DNA of 39,731 bases from Emergencia sp. 1XD21-10 (lineage in GTDB: Bacteria > Bacillota > Clostridia > Peptostreptococcales > Anaerovoracaceae). The position numbers were made by a program, and so were the translations under genes. Location: NCBI RefSeq assembly GCF_009936045.1, contig NZ_QWEQ01000028.1:1-39731 (forward strand). The letters run 5' to 3'. The notes below the pieces were generated by a model. The model saw only the letters and a program-made list of their open reading frames with translations, was not told the DNA's origin and ran no database searches. This document shows, piece after piece, positions 6,939-14,851 of the stretch; position 1 is the first letter of the stretch; each line of letters begins with the position of its first letter.

Positions 6939-7319
6939 ATGAACAAAAGCACCACATCTATGTTTGCTGTATTAATCATCGTTTCCCTGTTCGCGTCAGC
7001 TTTTGCGGCATATGACATATTCTGGAAAGAAACGGTAAAAGAAAAAGAACTGGGAAAACTCGAAAACGGCGAAGTTTTTAGTTTGCGGACGAACAAGAAG
7101 CTGGTCGGCGGTATAGCAAATGAAGAGGATCACAGCATTATTCTTTCTATCAGATATAATAAAAATCGAAACCGGACTTTTGAATGGCAAATAAAGGATT
7201 ATCCAACGGAAAAGTTTGCACCGGAGGAAGAAGCGTTTTGGCATGATGTGATCGACTATGCGGAGGAACGGATTACCGAGGCTAATGTAATCGAAGTACA
7301 GCATTTCCTTTTATGGTAG
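6939..7319 (+). CDS. Small membrane-anchored extracellular protein, unknown
   Basis: This is a 126-residue protein with an N-terminal membrane anchor (TSMFAVLIIVSLFASAFAAY, about 5-24, possibly a signal peptide with cleavage after SAFA) and an exported domain of about 100 residues rich in charged residues (EKELGKLENGEVFSL, KNRNRTFEWQIKD). AAAGGAGG lies 8-9 bases before the ATG. It is the last gene of the membrane-protein cluster, followed by a gene-free region. No family is recognised. Confidence 0.66.
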   Translation: MNKSTTSMFAVLIIVSLFASAFAAYDIFWKETVKEKELGKLENGEVFSLRTNKKLVGGIANEEDHSIILSIRYNKNRNRTFEWQIKDYPTEKFAPEEEAFWHDVIDYAEERITEANVIEVQHFLLW

Positions 7320-7499
7320 GCGATTGAAAATGGAATCAATGCCATAGTTGACGCAAAAGGGATTGTTTAGAAAAATAAATACAGATTTTTAAGAGGGGGT
7401 GCAAGAATATCTGAATTTCAAAAAAACATGGCGGATTATTTTGTGATATGTGTAAATGAATTTAGCAGCAATGATTTAATCGCTCACCAAATCTCTATC

Positions 7500-7528
7500 T
7501 TGACTTTCTATAAAAATCACAGTAAAAT
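7500..7528 (+). promoter_or_regulatory. Strong sigma-A promoter in the gene-free region
   Basis: TTGACT (7500-7505), exactly 17 bp, TAAAAT (7523-7528). There is no coding sequence directly downstream; a terminator hairpin begins about 16 bases after the expected start site. Confidence 0.65.
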
Positions 7529-7534
7529 ATAACT

Positions 7535-7600
7535 AGAGTGTTGGCTATAGCCGCACGAAGGGGCACACCACCGCGGGTGTGAACTTTCGTGCGGTTTTTT
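7535..7600 (+). ncRNA. Candidate short structured RNA ending in an intrinsic terminator
   Basis: From the promoter at 7500-7528 transcription would begin near 7535. The transcript would contain the short palindrome GGCTATAGCC (7543-7552) and then a strong hairpin: CCGCACGAA (7551-7559) pairs with TTCGTGCGG (7586-7594), and an inner CACACC/GGTGTG stem is capped by ACCGC. TTTTTT (7595-7600) follows. The product would be about 66 nt. It may be a free small RNA, or an attenuated leader for the thi operon about 360 bp downstream. No known RNA family is recognised. Confidence 0.5.
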
Positions 7601-7960
7601 ATTGTCAGAGGACCCGGGCACCCACCCGAAGCGTTGCGTCTGGAAAAGGTGGAGGGGCTTATCTTAGAAGCAAGATGCGAACTTAACTTAAAAAGCGCTT
7701 TTTTGAAAAAAGTGTATAAAAATTTTAGCAAAATTGTCGCTATAAGAGGGAAACCAAAGCTGTAGTCGGTGTAATTCAATGAAAATTGCAGGATTTTTAA
7801 GCTTCATCATATGAAAAGCAGGAGTGCGTTATACATTTTTTAGCGATTTTATTAATTTTGGTTAAGTTTTGACGTTTCTTTTATACATAAAAAAGGATTT
7901 TTTGGAATTTAGGTTAAGACGGCTTAGTACAAAGTGAAGAAAATCAGAAAGGAGACCGAT

Positions 7961-8155
7961 ATGGTAAGAATCAACGGTATTGATGTCAACGCCGCAGGAA
8001 AAAGTCTGGCGGCGTACATTGATGAAAATGATTATCCCCGCATGCGCATTGCGGTGGAGCGCAACGGAAAAATTGTGCCAAAGGCGAGGTATGAAGAAAC
8101 CATTCTGACGGATGGCGATAAGATAGAAATTGTAAGTTTTGTAGGAGGTGGCTGA
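7961..8155 (+). CDS. thiS: Sulfur carrier protein ThiS
   Basis: This is a 64-residue beta-grasp sulfur carrier. The ATG at 7961 is preferred over an upstream GTG (7934) because GAAAGGAGA lies 7 bases before it and the resulting length is typical. The protein ends in the conserved Gly-Gly tail (VSFVGGG). ThiF adenylates the terminal glycine, which then receives sulfur for thiazole formation by ThiG. The stop codon overlaps the thiF start (TGATG), and the gene heads the operon thiS-thiF-thiG-thiH-thiE. Confidence 0.92.
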   Translation: MVRINGIDVNAAGKSLAAYIDENDYPRMRIAVERNGKIVPKARYEETILTDGDKIEIVSFVGGG

Positions 8156-8805
8156 TGGCAGAAAGGAGCGGAATTTTACCGGCAGAAGAAGAAATCAGAA
8201 AGTGTCTGGAACTTCGTCATACGAAGGCTGTGCAGGATAAGTTGGCGGCTGCAAAGGTTGCTGTTTGCGGGCTTGGAGGACTTGGCTCTGCGATTGCCAT
8301 TGCGCTGGCGCGAAGCGGTATCGGGCAGCTTCATCTCATTGATTTTGATAGGGTGGATTTGTCAAATTTAAACAGACAGCAGTATGCGATTAGCCAGCTG
8401 GGACAGCCTAAGCCGGAGGCATTGGCAGAGGAAATCAGGAGATTTTCTCCTTATGCAAAGTTTATTACCGATTTTATAAAGCTGACAGAGGAGAACATTC
8501 CACAGCTGCTGGCAGAAGATACATATATCTGCGAAGCCTTTGACAGCGCGGAACAAAAAGCTATGCTGACCAACTGCGTACTGACAGAATTACCGGGGAA
8601 ATATCTGGTAGGCGGCTCTGGCATGGCGGGATACAGCGACAGTAATACAATTCGAACGAGAAAAATCACAGAGCACTACTTTCTTTGCGGTGACGGCATT
8701 TCGGAAATCAGCGAAGGCTGGGGACTGATGGCGCCGCGAGTCATGATCTGTGCGGCGCACCAGGCGAATATGATAATCAGATTGATTCTGGACGAAGAGG
8801 TATAG
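8155..8805 (+). CDS. thiF: ThiS adenylyltransferase ThiF
   Basis: This 216-residue E1-like enzyme activates the ThiS C-terminus with ATP. The Rossmann nucleotide-binding loop is GLGGLGS (39-45), followed by LIDFDRVDLSNLNRQQY (61-77), the hallmark of MoeB/ThiF/UBA proteins. It is of the short clostridial type; no CxxC zinc pair is visible. It overlaps thiS by one base and is 15 bases ahead of thiG. The identification rests on motifs and operon position; MoeB is excluded by the context. Confidence 0.93.
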   Translation: MAERSGILPAEEEIRKCLELRHTKAVQDKLAAAKVAVCGLGGLGSAIAIALARSGIGQLHLIDFDRVDLSNLNRQQYAISQLGQPKPEALAEEIRRFSPYAKFITDFIKLTEENIPQLLAEDTYICEAFDSAEQKAMLTNCVLTELPGKYLVGGSGMAGYSDSNTIRTRKITEHYFLCGDGISEISEGWGLMAPRVMICAAHQANMIIRLILDEEV

Positions 8806-8820
8806 AATAGGAGGAACAAT

Positions 8821-9594
8821 ATGGAAAAGAAAGACACGTGGAGCTTAGGCGGAAGAGAATTTTCTTCCAGATTTATTTTGGGCTCCGGCAAGTACTCTAT
8901 GGAGTTGATTAATGCGGCAGTGGAGCAGGCAGGTGCTGAAATTATCACCCTTGCGGTGCGCAGAACTAACACAAAGCAGAGCGAAAATATACTGGACTTT
9001 ATTCCGGAACATGTGACCCTGCTGCCAAACACCAGCGGCGCAAGAACTGCGGAAGAAGCGGTGCGAATTGCCCGCATGGGAAGAGAATTGGGCTGCGGTG
9101 ATTTTGTAAAAATCGAAATCATGAAGGACAGCAAATACCTGCTGCCGGACAATGTGGAGACGGTGAAAGCGACAGAGATTCTGGCAAAAGAAGGGTTTAT
9201 CGTAATGCCGTACATGTATCCCGACCTCTATACGGCAAGAGATTTAGTCAGCGCCGGTGCGGCTGCCGTGATGCCGCTTGCGGCGCCAATCGGTTCCAAC
9301 AAGGGCTTAGCAACTAGAGAGTTTCTGCAGATTCTCATTGATGAGATTGACCTGCCGATTATTGTGGACGCGGGAATCGGTAAACCTTCCCAGGCATGCG
9401 AAGTGATGGAAATGGGAGCGGCGGCAGTGATGGCAAACACCGCCATTGCGACGGCAGGCGATATTCCAGCCATTGCGACGGCCTTTCGAAAAGCCATCGA
9501 AGCGGGAAGAAGCGCACATTTGTCAGGTCTTGGCAGAGTGTTGGAACGCGGCGCCAGTGCATCCGACCCATTGACTGGATTTTTGAGAGATTAG
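8821..9594 (+). CDS. thiG: Thiazole synthase ThiG
   Basis: This 257-residue TIM-barrel enzyme condenses 1-deoxy-D-xylulose 5-phosphate, dehydroglycine and ThiS-thiocarboxylate into the thiamine thiazole. Landmarks are FILGSGKYS at the start, LPNTSG (69-74), the Schiff-base lysine K97 in [23 protein letters not shown] and [11 protein letters not shown] near the phosphate site. The length is typical. AGGAGG precedes the ATG by 7 bases. It is followed 12 bases later by thiH. Confidence 0.96.
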   Translation: MEKKDTWSLGGREFSSRFILGSGKYSMELINAAVEQAGAEIITLAVRRTNTKQSENILDFIPEHVTLLPNTSGARTAEEAVRIARMGRELGCGDFVKIEIMKDSKYLLPDNVETVKATEILAKEGFIVMPYMYPDLYTARDLVSAGAAAVMPLAAPIGSNKGLATREFLQILIDEIDLPIIVDAGIGKPSQACEVMEMGAAAVMANTAIATAGDIPAIATAFRKAIEAGRSAHLSGLGRVLERGASASDPLTGFLRD

Positions 9595-9606
9595 GAGGAA
9601 AATCCC

Positions 9607-10860
9607 ATGAAGGAAAATCAGTTTTTTGTGGACTCGGAGAAGTTGAGTCCAAAGGCGCTGGCGCGGAAACACCAGATTGAGGAAGATCCGTCGGCGAGAA
9701 CCAACCACATGGAATATATGGAAGGCATGGAGCAGATTGACTCTGACGTGATGGAGAAGGTGCTTAGCCAGATGAACACCTACGACTACGAACGCTACAC
9801 AGAGGTTGACGTAAAACGGGCGCTGGCGGCCAATACCTGCTCGGTGGAGGATTTTAAGGCACTCCTTTCTCCAGCAGCACAGCCGTATCTGGAACAGATG
9901 GCAGAAAAAGCCAAAATTGAAACCGGTAAACACTTCGGCAATACCGTGTACTTTTTTACGCCGATTTATATCGCCAACTATTGCGAGAACTACTGTATTT
10001 ACTGCGGTTTTAACTGTTATAACGATATTCGGCGGAAAAAACTTTCTCCGGAAGAGATTGAAAAGGAGATGCGGATAATCGCAGATTCCGGCATGGAGGA
10101 AATCCTGATTTTGACCGGGGAGAGCCGCAAGGTCAGCAGTGTGGAATACATCGGCGAGGCGGTTAAAATTGCCCGAAAATATTTCCGCAATATCGGAATT
10201 GAAATTTATCCTGTCAATGTGGCTGAGTACCGCTATCTTCATGAGTGCGGTGTAGACTATGTGACGGTTTTTCAAGAGACCTATAACGCTGACAAGTACG
10301 AAACACTGCATTTGATGGGGCATAAGCGGGTGTTCCCGTACCGTTTTGAAGCGCAGGAGCGAGCGCTGATGGGAGGCGTGCGAGGCGTTGCCATGTCAGC
10401 ACTTCTCGGACTTTCTGACTTCAGAAAAGACGCTTTGGCATCGGCGCTACATGTTTACTATTTGCAGAGAAAGTATCCCCATGGGGAATTTTCGCTGTCC
10501 TGTCCGCGGCTCCGCCCTATCGTAAACAACGACAAAATCAACCCGCTTGACGTGGGCGAGCGGCAGCTTTGTCAGGTACTGTGCGCGTATCGGATCTTCC
10601 TGCCTTATGTGGGAATTACCGTGTCCACGAGAGAGGAAGAACATTTTCGCAACGGCATTGTAAAGATTGCCGCCACAAAGGTCTCCGCTGGCGTTTCCAC
10701 CGGGATCGGAGACCATGAGAGCAAATATGACGGAAAGGACGCAGGTGACACCGGCGACGAACAGTTTGAAATCGCAGATGAGAGAAGTTTTGAGCAGATG
10801 TATCGGGACATTGAAAAAGAAGGTCTGCAGCCGGTAGTCAACGAATATATTTATGTGTAA
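9607..10860 (+). CDS. thiH: 2-iminoacetate synthase ThiH (radical SAM)
   Basis: This 417-residue radical-SAM tyrosine lyase makes dehydroglycine from tyrosine for ThiG; the use of ThiH rather than ThiO fits an anaerobe. The 4Fe-4S cysteines are C126, C130 and C133 (CENYCIYC, CX3CX2C), followed by ILTGES. It is longer than E. coli ThiH (377 residues) through the N-terminal extension. HydG is the closest relative but is excluded by the context. Its stop overlaps the thiE start by 8 bases. Confidence 0.94.
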   Translation: MKENQFFVDSEKLSPKALARKHQIEEDPSARTNHMEYMEGMEQIDSDVMEKVLSQMNTYDYERYTEVDVKRALAANTCSVEDFKALLSPAAQPYLEQMAEKAKIETGKHFGNTVYFFTPIYIANYCENYCIYCGFNCYNDIRRKKLSPEEIEKEMRIIADSGMEEILILTGESRKVSSVEYIGEAVKIARKYFRNIGIEIYPVNVAEYRYLHECGVDYVTVFQETYNADKYETLHLMGHKRVFPYRFEAQERALMGGVRGVAMSALLGLSDFRKDALASALHVYYLQRKYPHGEFSLSCPRLRPIVNNDKINPLDVGERQLCQVLCAYRIFLPYVGITVSTREEEHFRNGIVKIAATKVSAGVSTGIGDHESKYDGKDAGDTGDEQFEIADERSFEQMYRDIEKEGLQPVVNEYIYV

Positions 10861-11404
10861 AAAAATAGTAATCACAAATCGCCATTTGGTACATGGCGAT
10901 TTTTTGACCCAAATCAGTAAAGTACTTGAAACAAAGCCTGCGGCGCTGATTCTTAGAGAAAAGGACCTGCCAGACGCAGAATACATGCAGCTGGCGCAGA
11001 AGGTGCTGCCTCTTTGCAGAGAACATGGCGTACCGTGTTTTTTCAACAATCGAGTAGCTCTTGCAGAAAAGCTGCACCCGGATGGGCAGCAGCTGTCTTT
11101 TGCTGCATTCTGTGAGAAGGAGGTGGGCACTGCCGGCATATTCGGGGTGTCAGTACACAGTCTGCAGGAAGCAAAGACTGCAGAAGCACTGGGCGCAAGC
11201 TTTGTCATTTTTGGTCATATTTTTGAAACGGACTGTAAGCCGGGTCTGCCGCCGCGGGGTCTGGCTGCCCTGAAAGAAATCTGCGCCAGCGTATCGATTC
11301 CTGTTTATGCCATTGGCGGCGTGAATGGGGAAAATTCCCCTTTGTGCGTGGAAGCCGGTGCGGCGGGTGTCTGCATGATGAGCGGATTTATGGAGATGGA
11401 GTAA
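10853..11404 (+). CDS. thiE: Thiamine phosphate synthase family protein (ThiE/TenI)
   Basis: This 183-residue TIM-barrel protein of the ThiE/TenI family starts inside the end of thiH (8-base overlap, translational coupling). Motifs are ALILREKDL (substrate pyrophosphate region), GVSVHS, FGHIFETDCKPGLPPRGL and PVYAIGGV. ThiE joins the thiazole and pyrimidine phosphates. The TenI-like thiazole tautomerase is the main alternative because the protein is short and ends soon after the last strand. No thiC, thiD or thiM is present in the window, so only the thiazole branch is encoded here. Confidence 0.8.
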   Translation: MCKKIVITNRHLVHGDFLTQISKVLETKPAALILREKDLPDAEYMQLAQKVLPLCREHGVPCFFNNRVALAEKLHPDGQQLSFAAFCEKEVGTAGIFGVSVHSLQEAKTAEALGASFVIFGHIFETDCKPGLPPRGLAALKEICASVSIPVYAIGGVNGENSPLCVEAGAAGVCMMSGFMEME

Positions 11405-11438
11405 CTATCCGGAATTTTGTAAAATATATTTTATAAAA

Positions 11439-11467
11439 TTGACAATAATAACGAATGATGATAAAAT
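11439..11467 (+). promoter_or_regulatory. Consensus sigma-A promoter of the DUF4143 ATPase gene
   Basis: TTGACA (11439-11444), exactly 17 bp, TAAAAT (11462-11467). The start codon is about 20 bases downstream of the expected start site. Confidence 0.75.
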
Positions 11468-11493
11468 AATTTTACAAAAACTGGAGGAACGCG

Positions 11494-12684
11494 ATGATAG
11501 AAAGAAAAGAGTATTTACAGGACTTAATTAGTTTTAAAGATAAGCACATAATTAAGGTCATTACGGGAATCAGACGCTGCGGAAAGTCCACTATGTTTGA
11601 ACTTTATCAGGATTATCTAAGAGAATCAGGCGTTAAGGATACGCAGATCATTGGAATCAATCTGGAGGACGGAGAGTTTCGTATGATAAAGGACGCAGAA
11701 AAGCTTTATTCTTATGTAGCAGATAGGCTGACGCCGAATCAGAAGAATTATGTTTTTTTAGACGAAGTGCAGCAGGCGTCTGATTTTCAAAAAGCGGTGG
11801 ACTGGCTTTATGCGAAGAAAGATGTGGACTTATATATCACTGGCTCTAATGCGTTTCTGTTATCGGGAGAACTTGCGACACTGCTGTCAGGCAGGTATGT
11901 TGAGATTAAAATGCTACCTTTATCGCTGAAAGAGTATGCTTCTGCTTATCCGCAGATTGTCAGCGCTGCGGAGCTTTATATGAATTACCTAGTGAACAGT
12001 TCTTTTCCTGGAACTTTGGAACTTACCAGAAAGAAGGATATCCGCACTTATCTGGAAGGCATTTTTAATACAATTTTAATCAAGGATATTGTAACCAGAA
12101 AGAAAATTGCTGATTCATCCATGCTGATTAGTGTGATAGAGTTTATTTTTGATAATATCGGAAATATATGTTCGGCGACCAAAATTTCTAACTTTATGAC
12201 TTCAGCAGGAAGAAAGATTAGTGTACCGACTGTGGAAAGCTATCTGCAGGCGTTACGAGACAGTTTTATTGTTTATAAAGCGAGCCGGTATGATTTAAAG
12301 GGAAAACAGTATCTTGCAACAGGTGCAAAATACTATGTTGCGGATATAGGGCTTCGCTATTATCTTCTGGGTAGCAAACCAACGGATATGGGGCATATTT
12401 TAGAAAATATTGTTTTTCTGGAACTTTTGCGCAGGGGTTATGAGGTTCACGTTGGAAAGATTGGAGACGCAGAGGTGAATTTTATTGCGGTCGATGACGA
12501 GGGGGTTGAATACTACCAGGTATCACAGACTGTCATGGAGGAGAAAACTTTGAGAAGAGAGCTTTTTCCGCTGGAATCTATTCGCGATCACAACCCGAAG
12601 TATCTTCTGACGATGGACTTTATACCGTTGACTTCCCATAATGGAATTAAACAAATCAATGTGCTTGATTGGCTTCTAAAGTAA
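11494..12684 (+). CDS. AAA ATPase with DUF4143 domain
   Basis: This 396-residue, full-length member of the AAA (PF13173-type) plus DUF4143 family is related to the fragment at the left edge of the window. Walker A is GIRRCGKST (26-34) and Walker B is YVFLDEVQQ (about 86-94). A sensor region ITGSNAFLLSGELATLLSGR follows. The C-terminal half carries DUF4143 (KDIVTRKKI, SYLQALRDSFIVYKASRYD) and ends in a nuclease-like fold with AEVNFIAVDDEGVEYYQV, where the usual ExK is replaced. GGAGG lies 8 bases before the ATG. It is transcribed alone from its own strong promoter. The biological role of the family is not established. Confidence 0.88.
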   Translation: MIERKEYLQDLISFKDKHIIKVITGIRRCGKSTMFELYQDYLRESGVKDTQIIGINLEDGEFRMIKDAEKLYSYVADRLTPNQKNYVFLDEVQQASDFQKAVDWLYAKKDVDLYITGSNAFLLSGELATLLSGRYVEIKMLPLSLKEYASAYPQIVSAAELYMNYLVNSSFPGTLELTRKKDIRTYLEGIFNTILIKDIVTRKKIADSSMLISVIEFIFDNIGNICSATKISNFMTSAGRKISVPTVESYLQALRDSFIVYKASRYDLKGKQYLATGAKYYVADIGLRYYLLGSKPTDMGHILENIVFLELLRRGYEVHVGKIGDAEVNFIAVDDEGVEYYQVSQTVMEEKTLRRELFPLESIRDHNPKYLLTMDFIPLTSHNGIKQINVLDWLLK

Positions 12685-12720
12685 CACCGCAAATATTTTG
12701 CCGAAAAAAGAAATATGTGC

Positions 12721-12749
12721 GTGACAAACCAGTATAATTGGTATAGAAT
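12721..12749 (+). promoter_or_regulatory. pckG promoter
   Basis: GTGACA (12721-12726), 17 bp, TAGAAT (12744-12749). An alternative TATAAT at 12733-12738 is present but has no matching -35. The leader to the start codon is about 93 bases. Confidence 0.55.
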
Positions 12750-12769
12750 GAATTTGTATACACAAATTC
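12750..12769. promoter_or_regulatory. Operator-like palindrome at the pckG transcription start
   Basis: GAATTTGT (12750-12757) and ACAAATTC (12762-12769) form a perfect 8-bp inverted repeat around ATAC, directly downstream of the -10. A repressor bound here would block initiation. The binding protein is unknown, and the sequence does not fit the CcpA cre consensus. Confidence 0.5.
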
Positions 12770-12848
12770 AAGCGTGTATCGCTAAATTGAATAGACTGCT
12801 TCCGCCGAAGCGGCCTAAGTTATAAAAAGAGAAAAGGAGAAAAACTTT

Positions 12849-14612
12849 ATGACTATGGTAACCAACCAATTGGTAAACGATTGGGTAAAAGAAATGGCGG
12901 AATTAACCAAACCGGATGAGGTTGTCTGGATTGACGGGAGCAAGGAACAGCTTGATGAAATTAGAAAATTATCCCTTGCAACCGGTGAGATGATTGAGCT
13001 GAATCAGGAAAAATTGCCTGGCTGCCTCTACTACCGCACTAATCCCAAAGACGTTGCAAGAGATGAAAAGAGAACGGTAATCTGCACCAGCAGAAAAGAA
13101 GATGCTGGCCCTACTAACAACTGGGTTGCACCGGAAGAGATGTATGCGAAGATGAGCAAACTCTTTGACGGCTGCATGAAAGGCAGAACTATGTATGCCA
13201 TTCCGTTTTCCATGGGCGTACCGGGAACAGAATTTGCTAAGATCGGTATCGAACTGACCGATTCTATTTATGTAGTACTGAGCATGGCGATTATGACCCA
13301 TGTAAATCAGAAGGTAATTGATTTGCTCAACGAAGGCGCAGACTTCACAAAATGTCTGCACTCCAAAGCACAGATTAATGAACAGGAAAAGTACATTGCA
13401 CATTTCCCTGAAGACAATACAATTTGGTCTATCAACTCAGCTTATGGCGGAAACGTGCTGCTTGGCAAAAAATGCCTGGCGCTGCGCATCGGTTCTTACC
13501 TTGGAAAACAGGAAGGCTGGATGGCAGAACATATGCTGATTCTGAAGATTGAGAACAAAGAGGGCGAAGCGAAATATGTTTGCGGCGCATTCCCAAGCGC
13601 TTGCGGAAAGACCAACCTGGCAATGTTGACGCCGCCTGACTATTTTAAGAAAAAAGGATACAAGATTTCTACCGTTGGCGATGATATTTCATGGCTGCGT
13701 ATCGGTGATGATGGAAGACTGTATGCAGTTAATCCAGAAAACGGTTTCTTTGGTGTTGCGCCGGGGACTAACGAAAAGTCCAACCCGAATGCACTTAGAA
13801 CCACACATAAAAATACCATCTTTACTAACGTGGCGAGAAACTTAGATGATAATACCGTATGGTGGGAAAAACTCGACAAGAATCCTCCAGAAAACGGTGA
13901 AGATTGGCTGGGCAATCCTTGGAACGGAAAGACTTCCGAAGAAAAGGGCGCACATCCAAATTCCAGATTTACAGCGCCGGCAGCAAACTGCCCGACCATC
14001 GCTGATGAATTTGCAACAGGAGAAGGCGTGCCTATTTCCGCAATTATCTTCGGTGGAAGAAGAGCAAAGGCTGAGCCGCTTGTTTACCAGGCAAGAGACT
14101 GGAACCACGGCGTATTTATCGGTTCTGCTATGGCATCAGAAACAACCGCTGCTGCCAATGGAAAAGTTGGCGTAGTGCGTCATGATCCGATGGCAATGCT
14201 GCCGTTCTGCGGATACAACATGGCAGAGTACTTCCAGCACTGGATTGACATGGGCAAAAAGATGACCAATCCACCGCAGATTTTCCATGTAAACTGGTTC
14301 AGAACTGACGAAAACGACGAGTTTATGTGGCCTGGGTTCGGTGATAACCTGAGGGTTATCCTGTGGATGCTGAACCGCTGCGAGGGAAGTGTTGACGCGG
14401 TGGAAACTCCGCTTGGTTATGAACCAAAGGCAGAAGATATCGATACCAATGAACTGGATATTGAGCCAGAAGTACTGGGGAAACTCCTTCGCGTAGACAA
14501 GGAGATCTGGAAAGAGGAAATCGCAGGAATTGAAGAATTTTACAGTCAGTTTGAATGGCTACCTGAGGAAATTACCGAAAACCTCGACAGGCTGAAGGCG
14601 CAGATTTCATAA
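12849..14612 (+). CDS. pckG: Phosphoenolpyruvate carboxykinase (GTP)
   Basis: This 587-residue cytosolic enzyme interconverts oxaloacetate plus GTP with phosphoenolpyruvate, CO2 and GDP. It is clearly of the GTP-dependent class: the kinase-1a loop is GAFPSACGKTNLAML with the reactive C252 and K254, followed by TVGDDISWL for metal binding, GFFGVAPGTNEKSNPNA, and the substrate region near NYVA-like NWVAPEEM at the N-terminus. The length is typical. AAGGAG lies 9-10 bases before the ATG at 12849. With oxaloacetate also a likely substrate of the operon at 23463, it may link amino-acid carbon to gluconeogenesis or to ATP/GTP gain. It is monocistronic and ends in a terminator. Confidence 0.95.
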   Translation: MTMVTNQLVNDWVKEMAELTKPDEVVWIDGSKEQLDEIRKLSLATGEMIELNQEKLPGCLYYRTNPKDVARDEKRTVICTSRKEDAGPTNNWVAPEEMYAKMSKLFDGCMKGRTMYAIPFSMGVPGTEFAKIGIELTDSIYVVLSMAIMTHVNQKVIDLLNEGADFTKCLHSKAQINEQEKYIAHFPEDNTIWSINSAYGGNVLLGKKCLALRIGSYLGKQEGWMAEHMLILKIENKEGEAKYVCGAFPSACGKTNLAMLTPPDYFKKKGYKISTVGDDISWLRIGDDGRLYAVNPENGFFGVAPGTNEKSNPNALRTTHKNTIFTNVARNLDDNTVWWEKLDKNPPENGEDWLGNPWNGKTSEEKGAHPNSRFTAPAANCPTIADEFATGEGVPISAIIFGGRRAKAEPLVYQARDWNHGVFIGSAMASETTAAANGKVGVVRHDPMAMLPFCGYNMAEYFQHWIDMGKKMTNPPQIFHVNWFRTDENDEFMWPGFGDNLRVILWMLNRCEGSVDAVETPLGYEPKAEDIDTNELDIEPEVLGKLLRVDKEIWKEEIAGIEEFYSQFEWLPEEITENLDRLKAQIS

Positions 14613-14624
14613 AAAGAAAAATTT

Positions 14625-14663
14625 ACGAGACTGTCTCAAGGAAAAATGAGGCAGCCTCGTTTG
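14625..14663 (+). terminator. pckG terminator
   Basis: ACGAGACTGTCTCA and TGAGGCAGCCTCGT pair over 14 positions with two G-U pairs, followed by TTTGT. Confidence 0.75.
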
Positions 14664-14668
14664 TATGT

Positions 14669-14702
14669 GCACCATTTAAGGCTAATTTACTATAAATGGT
14701 GC
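14669..14702. repeat. Palindromic element with GCACCATTTA arms
   Basis: GCACCATTTA (14669-14678) and TAAATGGTGC (14693-14702) are perfect 10-bp inverted arms just after the pckG terminator. Similar arms (GCACCATT/AATGGTGC) form the terminator at 36482-36522, suggesting a small dispersed palindromic repeat or convergence. Confidence 0.45.
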
Positions 14703-14791
14703 GGAAGCAGCGAAATTCATTTTGCAGTAGTTTCCCGGCATTCATGGGAAGGAATGTTTTTAAAACTTTTGCTAGGAATTTTTTAGAAGTA

Positions 14792-14800
14792 TGGTATACT
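14792..14800 (+). promoter_or_regulatory. Extended -10 promoter of the transglutaminase-like gene
   Basis: TGGTATACT at 14792-14800 gives an expected start near 14807. The best -35-like hexamer, TTGCTA at 14769, is 20 bp upstream of the -10, so the extended TG motif is probably decisive. Confidence 0.5.
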
Positions 14801-14851
14801 GTATTTAATTTGTTACCCCATGAAAGAAGTAGGAGGTATTTTGAGTACGAA

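Larger units (their letters stand above)
7320..7960. other. Gene-free region between the LytTR locus and the thi operon
   Basis: This 640-bp stretch has no supported protein gene. It contains the promoter and hairpin of a likely short RNA (7500-7600). A weak open frame runs on to 7765 (GTG at 7589, about 59 codons, no ribosome-binding site, start inside the hairpin), and a T/A-rich segment leads to thiS. TTGGTT (7858-7863) and TATACA (7882-7887), spaced 18 bp apart, are a weak possible thi promoter. I looked for a TPP riboswitch (CTGAGA and CCTGATCTGGATAATGCC cores) and saw none. Confidence 0.55.

Noticed and set aside
7589-7765. GTG-started frame of about 59 codons after the small-RNA hairpin
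   Set aside because: It begins inside the terminator stem and has no ribosome-binding site and no recognisable motif. The reverse strand is equally open (7495-7779), so coding is not supported.
10447-11208. Minus-strand 253-codon frame opposite thiH/thiE
   Set aside because: It is a shadow of two well-supported genes, with no motif.
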